From assembly GCF_053574225.1 (NCBI RefSeq), contig NC_135622.1:28870052-28934051 (forward strand): a DNA stretch of 64,000 bases. Reading direction: 5' to 3'. Source of the stretch: Canis aureus (lineage: Eukaryota > Chordata > Mammalia > Carnivora > Canidae). A model generated the notes under the pieces. It did no database searches. It worked only from the letters and a program-made list of their open reading frames with translations, and was not told the DNA's origin. Positions 11,841 through 21,246 of this stretch are shown piece after piece (the first letter of the stretch is position 1; every line of letters starts with the position of its first letter). The translations under genes were made by a program, and so were the position numbers.

Positions 11841-13198
11841 GTGCACATCCTTCCAGATGCCGAAGGCGGCTGCTCCCAGCGGGCTTCCAGCGCAGCTTGG
11901 ATTAGCCGCTCAAGAGGCACCTGCTGGCCCCGGGGACGCTCCGCCTGTGCCCAGACAGTCCTGCTTTAGTTAAGCAAATAGAACGTTCTCAGTTCGTCTT
12001 AACTTTTCCCGGACTGCAGGAATGCGGAGGTCAAAAAAGCGGAATTTGGTCTTCACATTAGCTTTTAAAAAGAGGGTGAGGGACAGGGGTGGGGGTGGGG
12101 GAGAAAAAGCCACTTCATCTTTATATGTGACGGGATCCATGCTCTGGTGGGCCGCACGACGTGACCCAGGCAGGGCTGGCGACTGAGCCACCGCCTCCAC
12201 GTGAGCGGAGCGCAGTCTGACCTCACGCCAGGACCGTCCCCGGCGATCGGAACTTTCACCCGTGTTGTCCTTGGCCCGCTCCTTTCCCTTCCTCCAGCGT
12301 TCACACGCATCCCTGCAGATGACACTTACAGGACAAGCAGGGACGCTCCCAAGGACCCGGGAAGTCACGCTTTTCTGTGGGGCTTTTTCTCCGTGTTTCC
12401 TAGCTCTTGAGCAAGGGTGACTATGAGCCGAACACAAACGTGGCTTTGACAAGCAGTTCAGAAAAACAGGAACCGCCAATTCATGAGAACTTAAAGAAAA
12501 AAAATAGTTTAAAGAACTGAGAAATTGCCACATTATAATGAAAGAATGTCAGGTTTTGGAAATGACAAGAACGAGCAATCTTCACCTCGAAAACCCGGTG
12601 GAGTCGGTTACACAAGACATAAACCACACACAAACACGAGCATTTCTTATAATATAAGGGCATTTACAGTCAAGAGTACTTCATGGAAAGTTATTTTCGT
12701 AGCAGGGGTAGCCTTCAGCAATGAGTATTCGTCAAGAGAGCGAAACCTTGACTTCAAAGCCAGGAGGCAGAGGAGCCCGGACTCCGAAGGGCAAGGGCGG
12801 CTGAGCGCGCTCACATGGTGCAGCGGGGACTGAGCACTGGGCCCGGCCACAGGCGCCAGCGCGGGTGCCCTCGTGACAGCAGGGGACACACCCACCTCTG
12901 GCTGGCCCCGGGACGCTGCAGCTTGCCACAAGCTTCGGCTTGAACTTTTGCAAATAACTCTTTTGTTGTAAAACTGAGGGCGTTATGGGAAGCAAGCAGA
13001 ACGTCTGTGGGCTGTGAACGGCTTGTCACCTTAAGGTGGTACCTGAAGCAGCTGAAGCAGCCCTCGCGAGCCAGGGTGGAAGGTGTCCTGAGGGCAGCGG
13101 TGCTGTGTGACTGCCCCAGGCGCAGGGCTTCGGCCCCACCCCGGTGGCAGTGCCTGGTCAGCGTTATGACACCAGGAGTGGACTTTAAAAAAAAAGGT
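11841..13198. other. CpG-enriched unique sequence
   Basis: No repeat recognised. At about 12130-12390 I count roughly 22 CpG dinucleotides in 260 bp at moderate GC content, an observed/expected ratio near 1. A second, weaker cluster lies at 12720-13180. The bulk of the window is strongly CpG-depleted, so this stretch is probably hypomethylated in the germ line or affected by biased gene conversion. A 187-aa antisense frame at 11970-12533 is unsupported. Confidence 0.5.
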
Positions 13199-13241
13199 AC
13201 TCACCGCCCCACACACACACACCCACACCCACACCCACACA
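13199..13241. repeat. CA-rich simple repeat
   Basis: A run of CACACACACACA followed by three CACACC-type units. Probably length-variable. Confidence 0.8.
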
Positions 13242-13363
13242 TACTCCCACCACCCTGCAGAGCTAGCTGCTGTTCCCGTTCAGGCCTGTTTGCTTCCAGT
13301 GTTTTCCCTCTGTATGTATTTAATAATTGCCTGGGCGATCTATCACATAATTCAACCATCTTT

Positions 13364-13413
13364 ATTTATTTATTTATTTTTAGATTTTAAAAATGTATTT
13401 ATTCATGAGAGAT

Positions 13414-13447
<34 letters not shown>

Positions 13448-13575
13448 GCAGAGACACAGGCAGAGGGAGAAGCAGGCTCCATGCCGGGAGCCCGATGTGG
13501 GACTCGATCCCGGGTCTCCAGGATCACACCCTGGGCTGAAGGCGGCACTAAACTGCTGAGTCACCCGGGCTGCCC
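13364..13575 (-). mobile_element. Young SINEC_Cf-type SINE, antisense
   Basis: Antisense canid SINE: (ATTT)n tail, 'aaatgtatttattcatgagaga', a pure (GA)n tract of about 13 units, 'gcagagggagaagcaggctcc', 'gatgtgggactcgatcccggg' and a head ending in 'cacccgggctgccc'. The 15-bp target-site duplication aattcaaccatcttt is perfect (13349-13363 and 13576-13590), which indicates a recent insertion that may still be polymorphic between canids. Confidence 0.96.
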
Positions 13576-13722
13576 AATTCAACCATCTTTAAAATGTAGA
13601 CTAGCACAGTTCACATAGCACCCTTTGCCCCATTTTTGTGGTCATCTTATTTTGTAGCTACACACAACTGGTATCTCTCCAGAAGGCTCTGCATTTGGGG
13701 GTAAATAGAAGAGTTGCCCTCC

Positions 13723-13963
13723 AGGGGCGCCTGGGTGGCTCAGTCAGTTAAGTGTCTGCCTTTGGCTCCTCTCAGGTCATGACGCCAGGGCCCTGGGATT
13801 GAGCAACATCCACATGGGGCTCCCTGCTCATCGAGAAACCTGCTTTTCCGTCTCCCTCTGCTGCACCCCCTGCTTGTACGCTTACTCTTTCTCAAATAAA
13901 TAAATAAATTTTTTTTAAGTTGCAACTTTAAAAATTAATTAATTAATTAATTAATTAATTAAA
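13723..13963 (+). mobile_element. SINEC, sense, first of a cluster
   Basis: Sense element with head 'aggggcgcctgggtggctcag', 'ccctgggattgagcaacatcc', 'cttactctttctcaaataaataaa' and a long T/A-rich tail that runs into an (AATT)n array. The 11-bp duplication agttgccctcc occurs at 13712-13722 and 13964-13974. The head type is older than the GGGATCCC copies. Confidence 0.9.
13931..13963. repeat. (AATT)n simple repeat in a SINE tail
   Basis: About seven self-complementary TTAA/AATT units that probably grew from the A-rich tail of the preceding SINE. Being palindromic, it can form a cruciform. Confidence 0.85.
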
Positions 13964-13977
13964 AGTTGCCCTCCCTG

Positions 13978-14273
13978 GGGCGCCTGGCTGGCTCAGTTGA
14001 TAGAACATGTGACTCTTGATCTCAGGGTTATAAGCTTGAGCCCCAGGGCACCTGAGTGGTTGAGAGTCTGCCTTGGGCTCAGGGCGTGATCCCAGGTCCT
14101 GGGATAGAGTCCCATATCAGGCTCCCCACAGGGAGCCTGCTTCTCCCTCTACTTATGTCTCTGCCCCTCTCTCTGTGTCTCTCATGAATAAATAAATAAA
14201 ATCTTAAAAAAAAAAACAAGCTCAAGCTCCACATTAAGTGTAGAGATTACTTAAAAATAAAATCTTTAAAAAG
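13978..14273 (+). mobile_element. Older SINEC interrupted by a younger one
   Basis: Outer element of a nest. Its 5' half is 'ggggcgcctggctggctcagttg ... gactcttgatctcagggttataagcttgagcccc'. Its 3' half resumes at 14231 with 'acattaagtgtagagattacttaaaaataaaatcttt'. The 16-bp duplication aaagttgccctccctg at 13962-13977 and 14274-14289 is perfect and brackets the whole nest. The sequence matches the older carnivore subfamily with the 'gactcttgatctcagggtt' body. Confidence 0.9.
14045..14217 (+). mobile_element. SINEC_Cf-type SINE nested in an older SINEC
   Basis: Complete inner element with head 'agggcacctgagtggttgag', 'cagggcgtgatcccaggtcc', 'gggagcctgcttctccctct', 'ctctcatgaataaataaa' and an A-tail. 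The duplicated target is aagcttgagcccc (14032-14044) and aagctcaagctcc (14218-14230), 11 of 13 identical. It splits the outer element, so it is the younger of the two. Confidence 0.92.
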
Positions 14274-14289
14274 AAAGTTGCCCTCCCTG

Positions 14290-14706
14290 AAGAGTTTTAG
14301 GATGTAAATCCAATAAACTACACACTGAAGGGAAATGGAAAGGATTAAACTCAGCTTCCAGAAATACTGACTTGAAAAACAAATACATATATTAGCAGAT
14401 TGTTCTGGGGGGAGCTTGTTTACAGGAGGACTATGGCCTGCTAATAATGACTCTTTTATAATTTGCCTGCTCATATTCTTTTTTTTTCTTTTTTTTTTAA
14501 CTTCAGGGGAGAAAGGCTTCTGTGGGGCTAAGCAGAACCTAGTGGGTGTGTAGGTGCTTCCACATCAAAGCTCCCAGGAGACCCCCCAGGGGGCTCTCTT
14601 GTGGTTAGGCCAGGCCTATCCTCACAGCTGGATGGAGGCTCATCCATGGTGTCTATGGCATCCCAGACTTCATGGCAGCAATGGTGTTCTCACTGTCTGG
14701 AGTTGG
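14290..14706. other. Unique sequence between SINEs
   Basis: No repeat or gene recognised. It includes a T-rich tract (TTTTTTTCTTTTTTTTT) near 14480. Confidence 0.4.
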
Positions 14707-14891
14707 GGTTTTTGTTGTTGTTTGTTTTTGAGAGGGAGGGAGAGAGGAGACAGGGAGAGGAAGAGAGAGAGTCTCAAGCAGGCTTTATATCCAGCATGGA
14801 GCTGGCCATGGGGCTCGATCCCACCAAGATCAGGACCTGGAGCCAAAATCAAGAGTCAGACACCCAACCAAAGGAGCCACCCAGGCACTCC
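14707..14891 (-). mobile_element. Older SINEC, antisense
   Basis: Antisense element: T-rich tail with 'ttgttgttgtttgttttt', a GA-rich block, 'ctcaagcaggctttatatccagcatgg', 'gggctcgatcccacc', 'aaatcaagagtcagacacccaacc' and 'gagccacccaggcactcc'. The 'aagagtcagacac' block marks the older carnivore subfamily. I see no clear target-site duplication. Confidence 0.85.
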
Positions 14892-15075
14892 TTTTATTAA
14901 AATTTCATTTAATTTTCAATTTTTTATTTAGAAAAAAGTTTATGCATTTCTTTCAGCCTGTTCATATTCTTTGCATCCTCTTCCTCCCCCACTCCCTTCC
15001 TTCCTTCTTTTCCTTTTTGGTGGAAAAGAGCTATCAGAACACTCCTCATATTTTGGGTTTTAAAACTTTGATATA

Positions 15076-15247
15076 GGGACACCTGGGTGGCCCAGTGATT
15101 GAGCATCTTGCCTTTGACTCAGGTCATGATCCCAGGGTCCTGGGATCGAGCCCCACATCCGGCTCTCCCCACAGGGAGCCTACTTCTCCCTCTGCCTATG
15201 TCTCTGTCTCTCTCATGAATAAATAAATAAAAACTTAAAAAAAAAAT
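15076..15247 (+). mobile_element. SINEC_Cf-type SINE, sense
   Basis: Head 'gggacacctgggtggcccag', 'tcctgggatcgagccccaca', 'gggagcctacttctccctct', 'tctctcatgaataaataaat' and an A-tail. The duplicated target is ctttgatata (15066-15075) and ctttaatata (15248-15257), nine of ten. The sequence to its right, and possibly to its left, belongs to an older antisense L1 into which it inserted. Confidence 0.92.
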
Positions 15248-15257
15248 CTTTAATATA

Positions 15258-15600
15258 TATATGGTGCAAATCATTTCTTCCAGTCCATTGCTTGACCTTC
15301 TACTTTGTTTACTGTGTCTTTTATTTTATAGAACTATTTAATTTTTATGTACTCCAATCTGTTATGATTTTCTGGAGACCCAGGTTTGGCTTGCTCAGGA
15401 AATCTAGATTACAAAAATATTCTCTTTTTTTTTCTTGAGGTATTTTATAGTTTTATCTTTCTGGTTCAAAATGCCAAGTTCATGGGGATTTAATTTCATT
15501 TACAATTTGAAGAAGAGGTGTCCAATTTTTTTCTAAATGGACAGCTGTTTTTCCTAGTACCATTTATTAAGCAGCCTGCTTTTTCCTACTAAAAATATTT
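15258..15600 (-). mobile_element. Old L1 fragment, antisense
   Basis: Resembles the antisense 3' part of ORF2 of an old L1: 'tttgtttactgtgtcttttatttta', 'ttaatttttatgtactccaatct', 'gaggtattttatagttttatc' and 'gtaccatttattaagcagcctgctttttcc'. The reading frame is decayed. The 14930-15065 segment across the SINE may be the same element but is too diverged to claim. Confidence 0.7.
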
Positions 15601-16385
15601 TAAGTGTGTGGGTTTTACATTGGCGGAGTTGGAAGGGGTGAAGTAGGCAATTTTGGTTGGAATGTGGAACTTAGTGCTTTGGCATCACATCTCTGTCTGA
15701 AATTGGGGCTAAGGGACGGAGGGAAGCATATGGCTTTCAGAGAATAAGAGATAGAAATGGAGAGGGGTTAGGGTGGATAACCTGAGACAAGTGGATGGTG
15801 AACACAGTAGAGAGACAGTAGAGCCATAGCAGAGGGGGATGTGAGTGGAGAGCTAAGAAGCAGCTCAGAATAAATGGACCCAACTGGCAGTCAGCTCATG
15901 GAAAGGCAGATGCTCATGCTGGATGCAGGACAGGCTGGGCCAGCCCCCATGCTTGCAGGCATGGGGAGCATCAGGTTTGGATATTTGCGTACTGAAAAAT
16001 TTGATCTCAAGTGTGAAAAGTAGACCTGCAGTCCAGGTAGAAAAGAAACCTGATTTTTCTGGGGCCAAAGAAACTGGATCAATAAGAATAACCTGAAGAG
16101 TAGAAAAGGGACCAAGCCTATAAGAAGGAACCCGAACCCACCAAAGCATGGAGTTGGAGTCAAACCAGAAGACTTAGTGGGGCTCGAGTCTGCTAACAGT
16201 TTTAGAGGGTATAAATCTAGAAAGAGCACCTGGATGGCTGGCCTGAAGCCCACCTTTCAAAGAAGTCTTTCCAGGATGCTGTGACTTCAGTCTTGCCACC
16301 ATGAAGTCCTTAGGGGGAGACCTTAAAGCCCCCAGCACCCTCCCTTCCAGGTCCGTGGCAGATACCAGCTAAACCAACTTCATGG
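15601..16385. other. Unique noncoding stretch
   Basis: Purine-rich and unrecognised. Antisense frames of 94 and 120 aa at 15865-16253 overlap and have no recognisable domain. Confidence 0.4.
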
Positions 16386-16446
16386 GCTTATGGTCTGTGC
16401 AATTGTTCACCACTCTGAGCCATGAACAATTGCACAGACCATAAGC
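16386..16446. repeat. Perfect 24-bp inverted repeat, 13-nt loop
   Basis: The arm at 16386-16409 is the exact reverse complement of the arm at 16423-16446. They are separated by the 13 bases CCACTCTGAGCCA, and neither flank nor loop extends the match. A perfect match this long and close is not expected by chance in 64 kb. The likeliest origin is a short-range template switch during replication; a recently formed small-RNA hairpin is an untested alternative. Confidence 0.95.
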
Positions 16447-18158
16447 TCCTCTGACTCTGCTGTCACCATCTTGAAATTCTGAATAGTTTTTGAACAAGAG
16501 GCCACACGTATTCATTTTGCACTGGGGTCCAAATGTTCTGTATTCGGGCTGGATATAGGTAATGGGTCCCAGCACTGTTCCTGGGAGTCCAGACATTGCT
16601 TGCAATCCTCTAGCACAGTGTTTCAGTGAGCCTGGCCAGGAGGCAGAGGCAGCAGGAGCTGAAATGCAGTTGCCTTTTATGACTTGGACTCTTCACTACT
16701 GCCTTATGTAGTGCAGGGTCCTGATTTATGAAATGTGGCTTAAAAGCAACTTACAGGAATGAAAATATAGGGATAGAATTTTCTGTGAAATTCTGTCACC
16801 ATTAAAGAACCTCTAGCCACATGACTTGCTACTTGGGCCATGTTCTCTGTACTAGAAAGACCCACAGAGAAAGAAGTCTGCCAGCAGGAGGCCTAGGTGC
16901 TCTACTGAACTGATGGCTCAACAGTATGCTTATCCTAAAGGTTCCCAGAACTAGGAGTCAGGGGCCCTGAAACATGAGTTGTAGGAGGCCTCTCTGTCCC
17001 GATCTAAGACCTGCTCCATGGTGGGGAGCTATTGGACAACCTTTCCAGTTTAGCCACCGGTCTCTGGGGATTCCTGTAGATTGAAGGAATCTTCTTTTCT
17101 CTTTATGATTCTGCTCTCCTCACCCACTGTGTCCTGCCCCTGCAGGAGCTCCCTAGGCAGAAGTATCAGCTTGGCAGCAGCATTCAAAAACTGAGAAAGC
17201 ACCAGGCAGAGGCAGACCCACTTCTATCACTACCTACCCATTAGAACCAGGCATTCCCATTTACAGGGAAACTTGAAGCCCAGTTATAAAGAAAGCACCG
17301 CAGGACGTGATGCCAACTCAACATCCCTACTGAAATTCTAAACACACAGTTCTCTGGTGAGTTTTCCTTCAGGATTTACAGATCGGGTTCCAAACAAGGA
17401 GAGCCCACTGAAGTCAGGACTTGCTACAGGGTTCTTGGAATCTGGTAGCTCACCTAACATGATGTTTTATGAAATGGAACATCTAGAACATCTGGTGGCA
17501 GTTGCCCCCATCGGAAGCAGAAGCTTCAGTAAAACTTCCTATATGCCGTTTTTCTGCTCAGGCCACCTATGGGTCCATTATTGATAATGTGGCAATGGAG
17601 GTGAGGGGGCACCAGTGAGTGGTATAGAACATAACAAATGCTATACACCAAGAAAATTCACAGTCTAGTATAGAATGAGAAGCTCCAGGTTGATTCAACA
17701 GAAACTTTTTTTTATTATTGCAGGACTTTTCAGAGCCTTTGGCCATGCTTTGTAAATGTCTGAAATGTGCTTTGTAAATATCCCAAATGGCATAACATAG
17801 ACAGTATATGCTAAATGTAGATGGTGATGGAACCTTCCCTTTTTTTTTTTCTTGGAGAATTTTATAGGACCAGAATTCCAAAGAATGCAGTTTGGGATAA
17901 AATATACCAAAGTTACAGAAGTTTAGAAGGAATATGTTAGTATGGGTTAAAAGAGAGTGACAGGTGGATCAAAATCTTAAAAATCAGAGAAGACCCTCAG
18001 ATCTTCCCATATAGGAAGAGTGGCACGGTAAGAGGCAAAGTATAGTGACAAGTGGCAGATCCAGGGCTGGCTGGCTATGGCAGGCTTGGGGGAAGAGGAG
18101 GCTGTGGCAATTTGTTAGAGACAGACCATTAGTGTTGGGCCTTTCATTTGCAGGGAAC

Positions 18159-18160
<2 letters not shown>
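16447..18160. other. Unique noncoding stretch
   Basis: No element named with confidence. The part just after the hairpin ('caccatcttgaaattctgaatagtttttgaac') resembles an interspersed repeat I cannot place. Short T-runs lie near 17706 and 17842. Confidence 0.35.

Positions 18161-18201
<41 letters not shown>
18161..18201. repeat. (TG)n microsatellite, about 20 units
   Basis: Uninterrupted TG dinucleotide array about 40 bp long, expected to be highly length-variable. Alternating purine-pyrimidine DNA of this kind can adopt Z-form. Confidence 0.98.
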
Positions 18202-18202
<1 letters not shown>

Positions 18203-18910
18203 AGTGCTTAAAGGTTTTGAGCAGGGGCTAGGATGATGAATGCACAGCTTCAGAAAAATGATTTTGTGGGAAGAACTAAAGACATCCTGGAGACTTGTAG
18301 CCCTCTTGGAAGGCAGCCTAAGCACAGAAGCTGGGCGTGGCCCGGAAGGAACAGACCCAGGTGGCAGGGGCAGCAGATGGACACACAGATCAAGGTAGAA
18401 GTGGCAGCAGCGATACAACTGGCTGAATTTTGAAACTCCAGGCCGCCCACGTCATCACTGACATTTCGAAAACTCAGAACAGATGGTAACACCTGAGCCT
18501 ATACAGATGGGTCAGGAGGATGACTGTGACCATGTGAGGGGTAGGCACGGAGTGGAAATAGTTTCTCCCACCAGAGCATTAAGAATATTACAAAGGGGGT
18601 TCCCCCTCTTTCCCTCAAGTGTGTACTGGCTGAGCAGCCACCAAATAGCACATGGGAACACCTGCATGCCAAGAGCACCCTGTGGCCCATCCCTTCAAAA
18701 GTTGTCCACGTGGAGGATGGGTCATGACCAGGAGAAGTGCATGAGCAGGCCCTTTCACTGTGACGGACAGCGTACTGTTGCTGGTCAGTAACAACAACCC
18801 TAGAGAGTATAGTATTAGGTCACATGCCTTTGGTAAGGCCTCATCCAACTGGATCTGGCTCTTCTTGCTGTTTGGAACCAACAGAATCCTCTGCTCACTA
18901 AACTGCTTAT
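18202..18910. other. Unique noncoding stretch
   Basis: Nothing recognised up to the left part of the unclassified repeat (from about 18779). Confidence 0.35.
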
Positions 18911-18998
18911 CCTGGAATCTCACAAATTTGCACGTCGACTTTGTTAATAAAGGACTAAGTAGATAATTCATACAAGCCCTGTGGTTTGGAAGTCACAG
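18911..18998 (+). repeat. Unclassified repeat, copy A of an inverted pair
   Basis: This 88-bp core matches the reverse complement of 20196-20283 at 81 of 88 positions (about 92%). Weaker similarity extends leftward to about 18779, including a shared 'tggatctgg(c/t)tctt' block. Both copies include TTGTTAATAAAGGACTA and end in 'ggtttggaagtcacag'. I cannot assign a family; an LTR or 3'-UTR-derived retrocopy would fit the AATAAA motif. Confidence 0.8.
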
Positions 18999-19741
18999 GT
19001 TTTGGCACTTAGTGTGCATGCATAAGACAAAGGGCATTAGAAGAACATTTCCTAGACCAAGGCTTTATGTTTGGATCACATGCAGCCACTCTAGACAATC
19101 TCCGGAAGAAATTCAGTTGGCTTCTTCTATCTGTACCTTCCCCTTATCGCCTCATCCCCTGCACATATTTATGTGTGTTCACATTTATGAATGAACATGT
19201 ACCAGTGTGCCCTCATATGCAGCCTTTGGGTTCCTGCAATTTGAATCTATCCTCAGTCAAGGTACCTAACCAGGACAGACTGATGGAAAGTGTTCAGTAC
19301 TTGAAAGATCAGACATGATAGTCATCTTACATTACAAAGAACACCAAAATATTCTATGAGAAATATTTGTGCATCGTGTGAGGAAGTAGTGAGCTGTGAA
19401 TGGGGTGAAAAGTCAGTTATTTCAAAAAAAAAAGAAAAGAAAAGAAAAGTCAGTTATCTCAGTGAGCACGAAGGTACTGATGACGATGCAGCCAAGAATC
19501 AGAAAGACATCCTGGTTGAAACAACTTACAGGCTTGAAGGAGAGAGATCTGAGCAATGAGGCCATCAAGGAGGAAGAGAGAGCACTGGAAAGGGGTTGGA
19601 GGATGACCTACCCAGAGGCCTGTGGTGCTTACCGAGGAGGCAGCATCTGGACCAGGCCTTGAGAGGTAGATGGCTTTGGATGTGCAGCGGTGGACGCTGG
19701 AGGCCGTCTGGGTGCTAGTCAGTGTCCAAAGGCATGGAGGT
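18999..19741. other. Spacer between inverted repeat copies
   Basis: No repeat named. It contains a short A/G tract near 19424-19450 in which 'aaaagtcagttat' occurs twice around an AAAAGAAAAG array, a small local duplication. Confidence 0.4.
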
Positions 19742-19798
19742 GGGCATGTCCGGGCTGTGGGTGTGTCCATGCCGCGGGCGTGTCCAGGCTGTGGGCAT
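19742..19798 (+). repeat. 17-bp minisatellite, about 3.3 units
   Basis: Units gggcatgtccgggctgt, gggtgtgtccatgccgc and gggcgtgtccaggctgt, then a partial gggcat. The consensus is GGGCRTGTCCRGGCTGT. It is GC-rich with several CpGs. Adjacent units share roughly two thirds to four fifths of bases. Confidence 0.85.
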
Positions 19799-20195
19799 CC
19801 CTGGGGCCATCGTGTGCCTTTGGCTGGCGAATCAACACACAGGTGGAGCGACAGGACTCAGCGGGAGAAGTGAGTTGGTTCCCATCTGGCTACTATGACA
19901 CAAATACACAAATGAGTACAGCCTCTCACACAAGAGCCCTCAGGGCACATGTTTCTGCCAAGGTTGACGTTGCCCAAACCATGGCTGGAATTCCTTTGGG
20001 GGATTACTTTCAGAGCCCATGCAGCAGCCACAGGGAAAAGAACCCTCGTTGCCCCAGCTGGCTCACTTCACCTGACAGTTTCTAAAATCTCGCACACGGA
20101 ATTTGTCACTCTATCAAGCATCCATAAAATGCACCGTGAGCCTGAAAAGCTTTTCCAAAAGAAGAGCTTGAAAATTGAACCTTGAGCAGCAGAAA

Positions 20196-20283
20196 CTGTG
20201 ACTTCCAAACCACAGGGCTTGTTTGAATTATCTCCGTAGTCCTTTATTAACAATGTCAATGTGCAAATATGTGAGATTCCAGG
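20196..20283 (-). repeat. Unclassified repeat, copy B of an inverted pair
   Basis: Reverse-complement partner of 18911-18998, 81 of 88 identical, about 1.2 kb away. Two of the seven differences are CpG-to-TpG/CpA changes (copy A has CACGTCGAC, copy B has CACATTGAC). Weaker similarity continues to about 20446. Confidence 0.8.
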
Positions 20284-20514
20284 ACAGGCAGTCTGGGAGC
20301 TGTGGGATCCACTGGTTCCAAGTAGTAGGAAAATTCTCTTAAGAACCAGATCCATTTGGAAAATTTTTTATTAATCACATATCATAGTGTTAATATAACT
20401 CCAGATTGTGGTCTTTCCTTTTGTGATGCTGGTAGCAACTTCTTCTATCATCAGAGACTTGTCACAGTTTTCAACCTGAATGTAATTGCTTCTCTCCAAC
20501 TATTCCAAGCTAAC

Positions 20515-20565
20515 TCTGTGTGTGTGTGTGTGTCTGTCTGTCTGTCTGTCTCTGTGTGTGTCTAT
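20515..20565. repeat. Compound (TG)n(TCTG)n microsatellite
   Basis: About eight TG units, then TCTG tetramers, then more TG. Length variation is likely. Confidence 0.95.
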
Positions 20566-20850
20566 ATGCTTCTACGTTGTCCATTTTGAAGTCCTGGCTC
20601 TATATCATTTTCCTTATTATTTAGGATCCTGCTGGAAGGACATTACTAAGTTTTGTGAAATCAAATTTCACATGTTGATTGAGATTATGTGCGTTGAGGG
20701 TCTTTGAAAGCTTGCAGGCTGGGGCTGCCTCAGTGATATGTGATGGCGCAAGAGATATAAAGCCTGGACACCTTGCAACTGTTTGTGACCAAGCAGAAAA
20801 ACCAAAGTGGTTTTCAAACCAAACTGGTTAAAAAATGTGCTTCTTTATTA

Positions 20851-21246
20851 TGCTTTGTCATTTTATTATGCCATAGCATAATAAAATACCACAGACTCTG
20901 TGGCTTAATCAGCATAAATTTATTTGCTCACACTCCTGGAGGCTGGAAGTCTAAGAGCAAGGTGTTGGCAGGTTTGGTTTCTTTTGAGGCTTCTCTCCTT
21001 GGTTTTCAGATGGCCACCTTCTCCCTGTGTCCCCACATGGTCTTTCCTCTGTGCATGTGCTCGTCTGTGTCTTAATCTCCTCTTCTTATAAGGATGGTCA
21101 TATTGGATTAGGCTCACTCATATGACCTCAATTTGCTTTAATTAACCCTGGAAAGACAGTATCTCCAAATATAGTACTATACTGAGGTACTGCAGGTTAG
21201 GACTTCAACATCCAAACTTTTGTGGAGCACAGTTCAGCCCATAACA
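20851..21246 (-). mobile_element. MaLR-type LTR (MLT1/MST-like), antisense
   Basis: Antisense MaLR LTR: 'ataaaataccacagactctgtggctta', 'aatttatttgctcacactcctggaggctggaagtc', 'gatggccaccttctccctgtgt', 'cttcttataaggatggtcatattggattaggc', 'atctccaaata', 'actgaggtactgcaggttaggacttcaaca' and a final 'cagcccataaca'. The first 37 bases are altered and now form a hairpin at 20860-20887. No internal retroviral sequence adjoins it. Confidence 0.88.
20860..20887. repeat. 12-bp perfect hairpin at an LTR end
   Basis: ATTTTATTATGC (20860-20871), loop CATA, then GCATAATAAAAT (20876-20887). The right arm corresponds to normal LTR sequence. The left arm replaces the expected GC-rich terminus, which suggests it was copied from the right arm. 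Confidence 0.85.

Noticed and set aside
11970..12533. 187-aa minus-strand frame
   Set aside because: No recognisable domain, low-complexity proline run, and CpG-rich DNA with few stops explains the length.
14045..14217. tRNA gene in the SINE heads
   Set aside because: SINEC heads derive from a tRNA but lack a complete cloverleaf and are followed by SINE bodies. They are retroposons and not functional tRNA genes.
13710..14290. CRISPR-like array from the repeated 11-mer
   Set aside because: The three copies are SINE target-site duplications in a mammalian genome; spacing and spacer content are SINEs.
16386..16446. Transcription terminator or established microRNA
   Set aside because: Intrinsic hairpin terminators are a bacterial feature, and no known microRNA sequence is recognised. 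Kept only as a structural observation.
18779..20447. A provirus with two LTRs
   Set aside because: The two repeat copies are in inverted orientation and no retroviral coding sequence lies between them.
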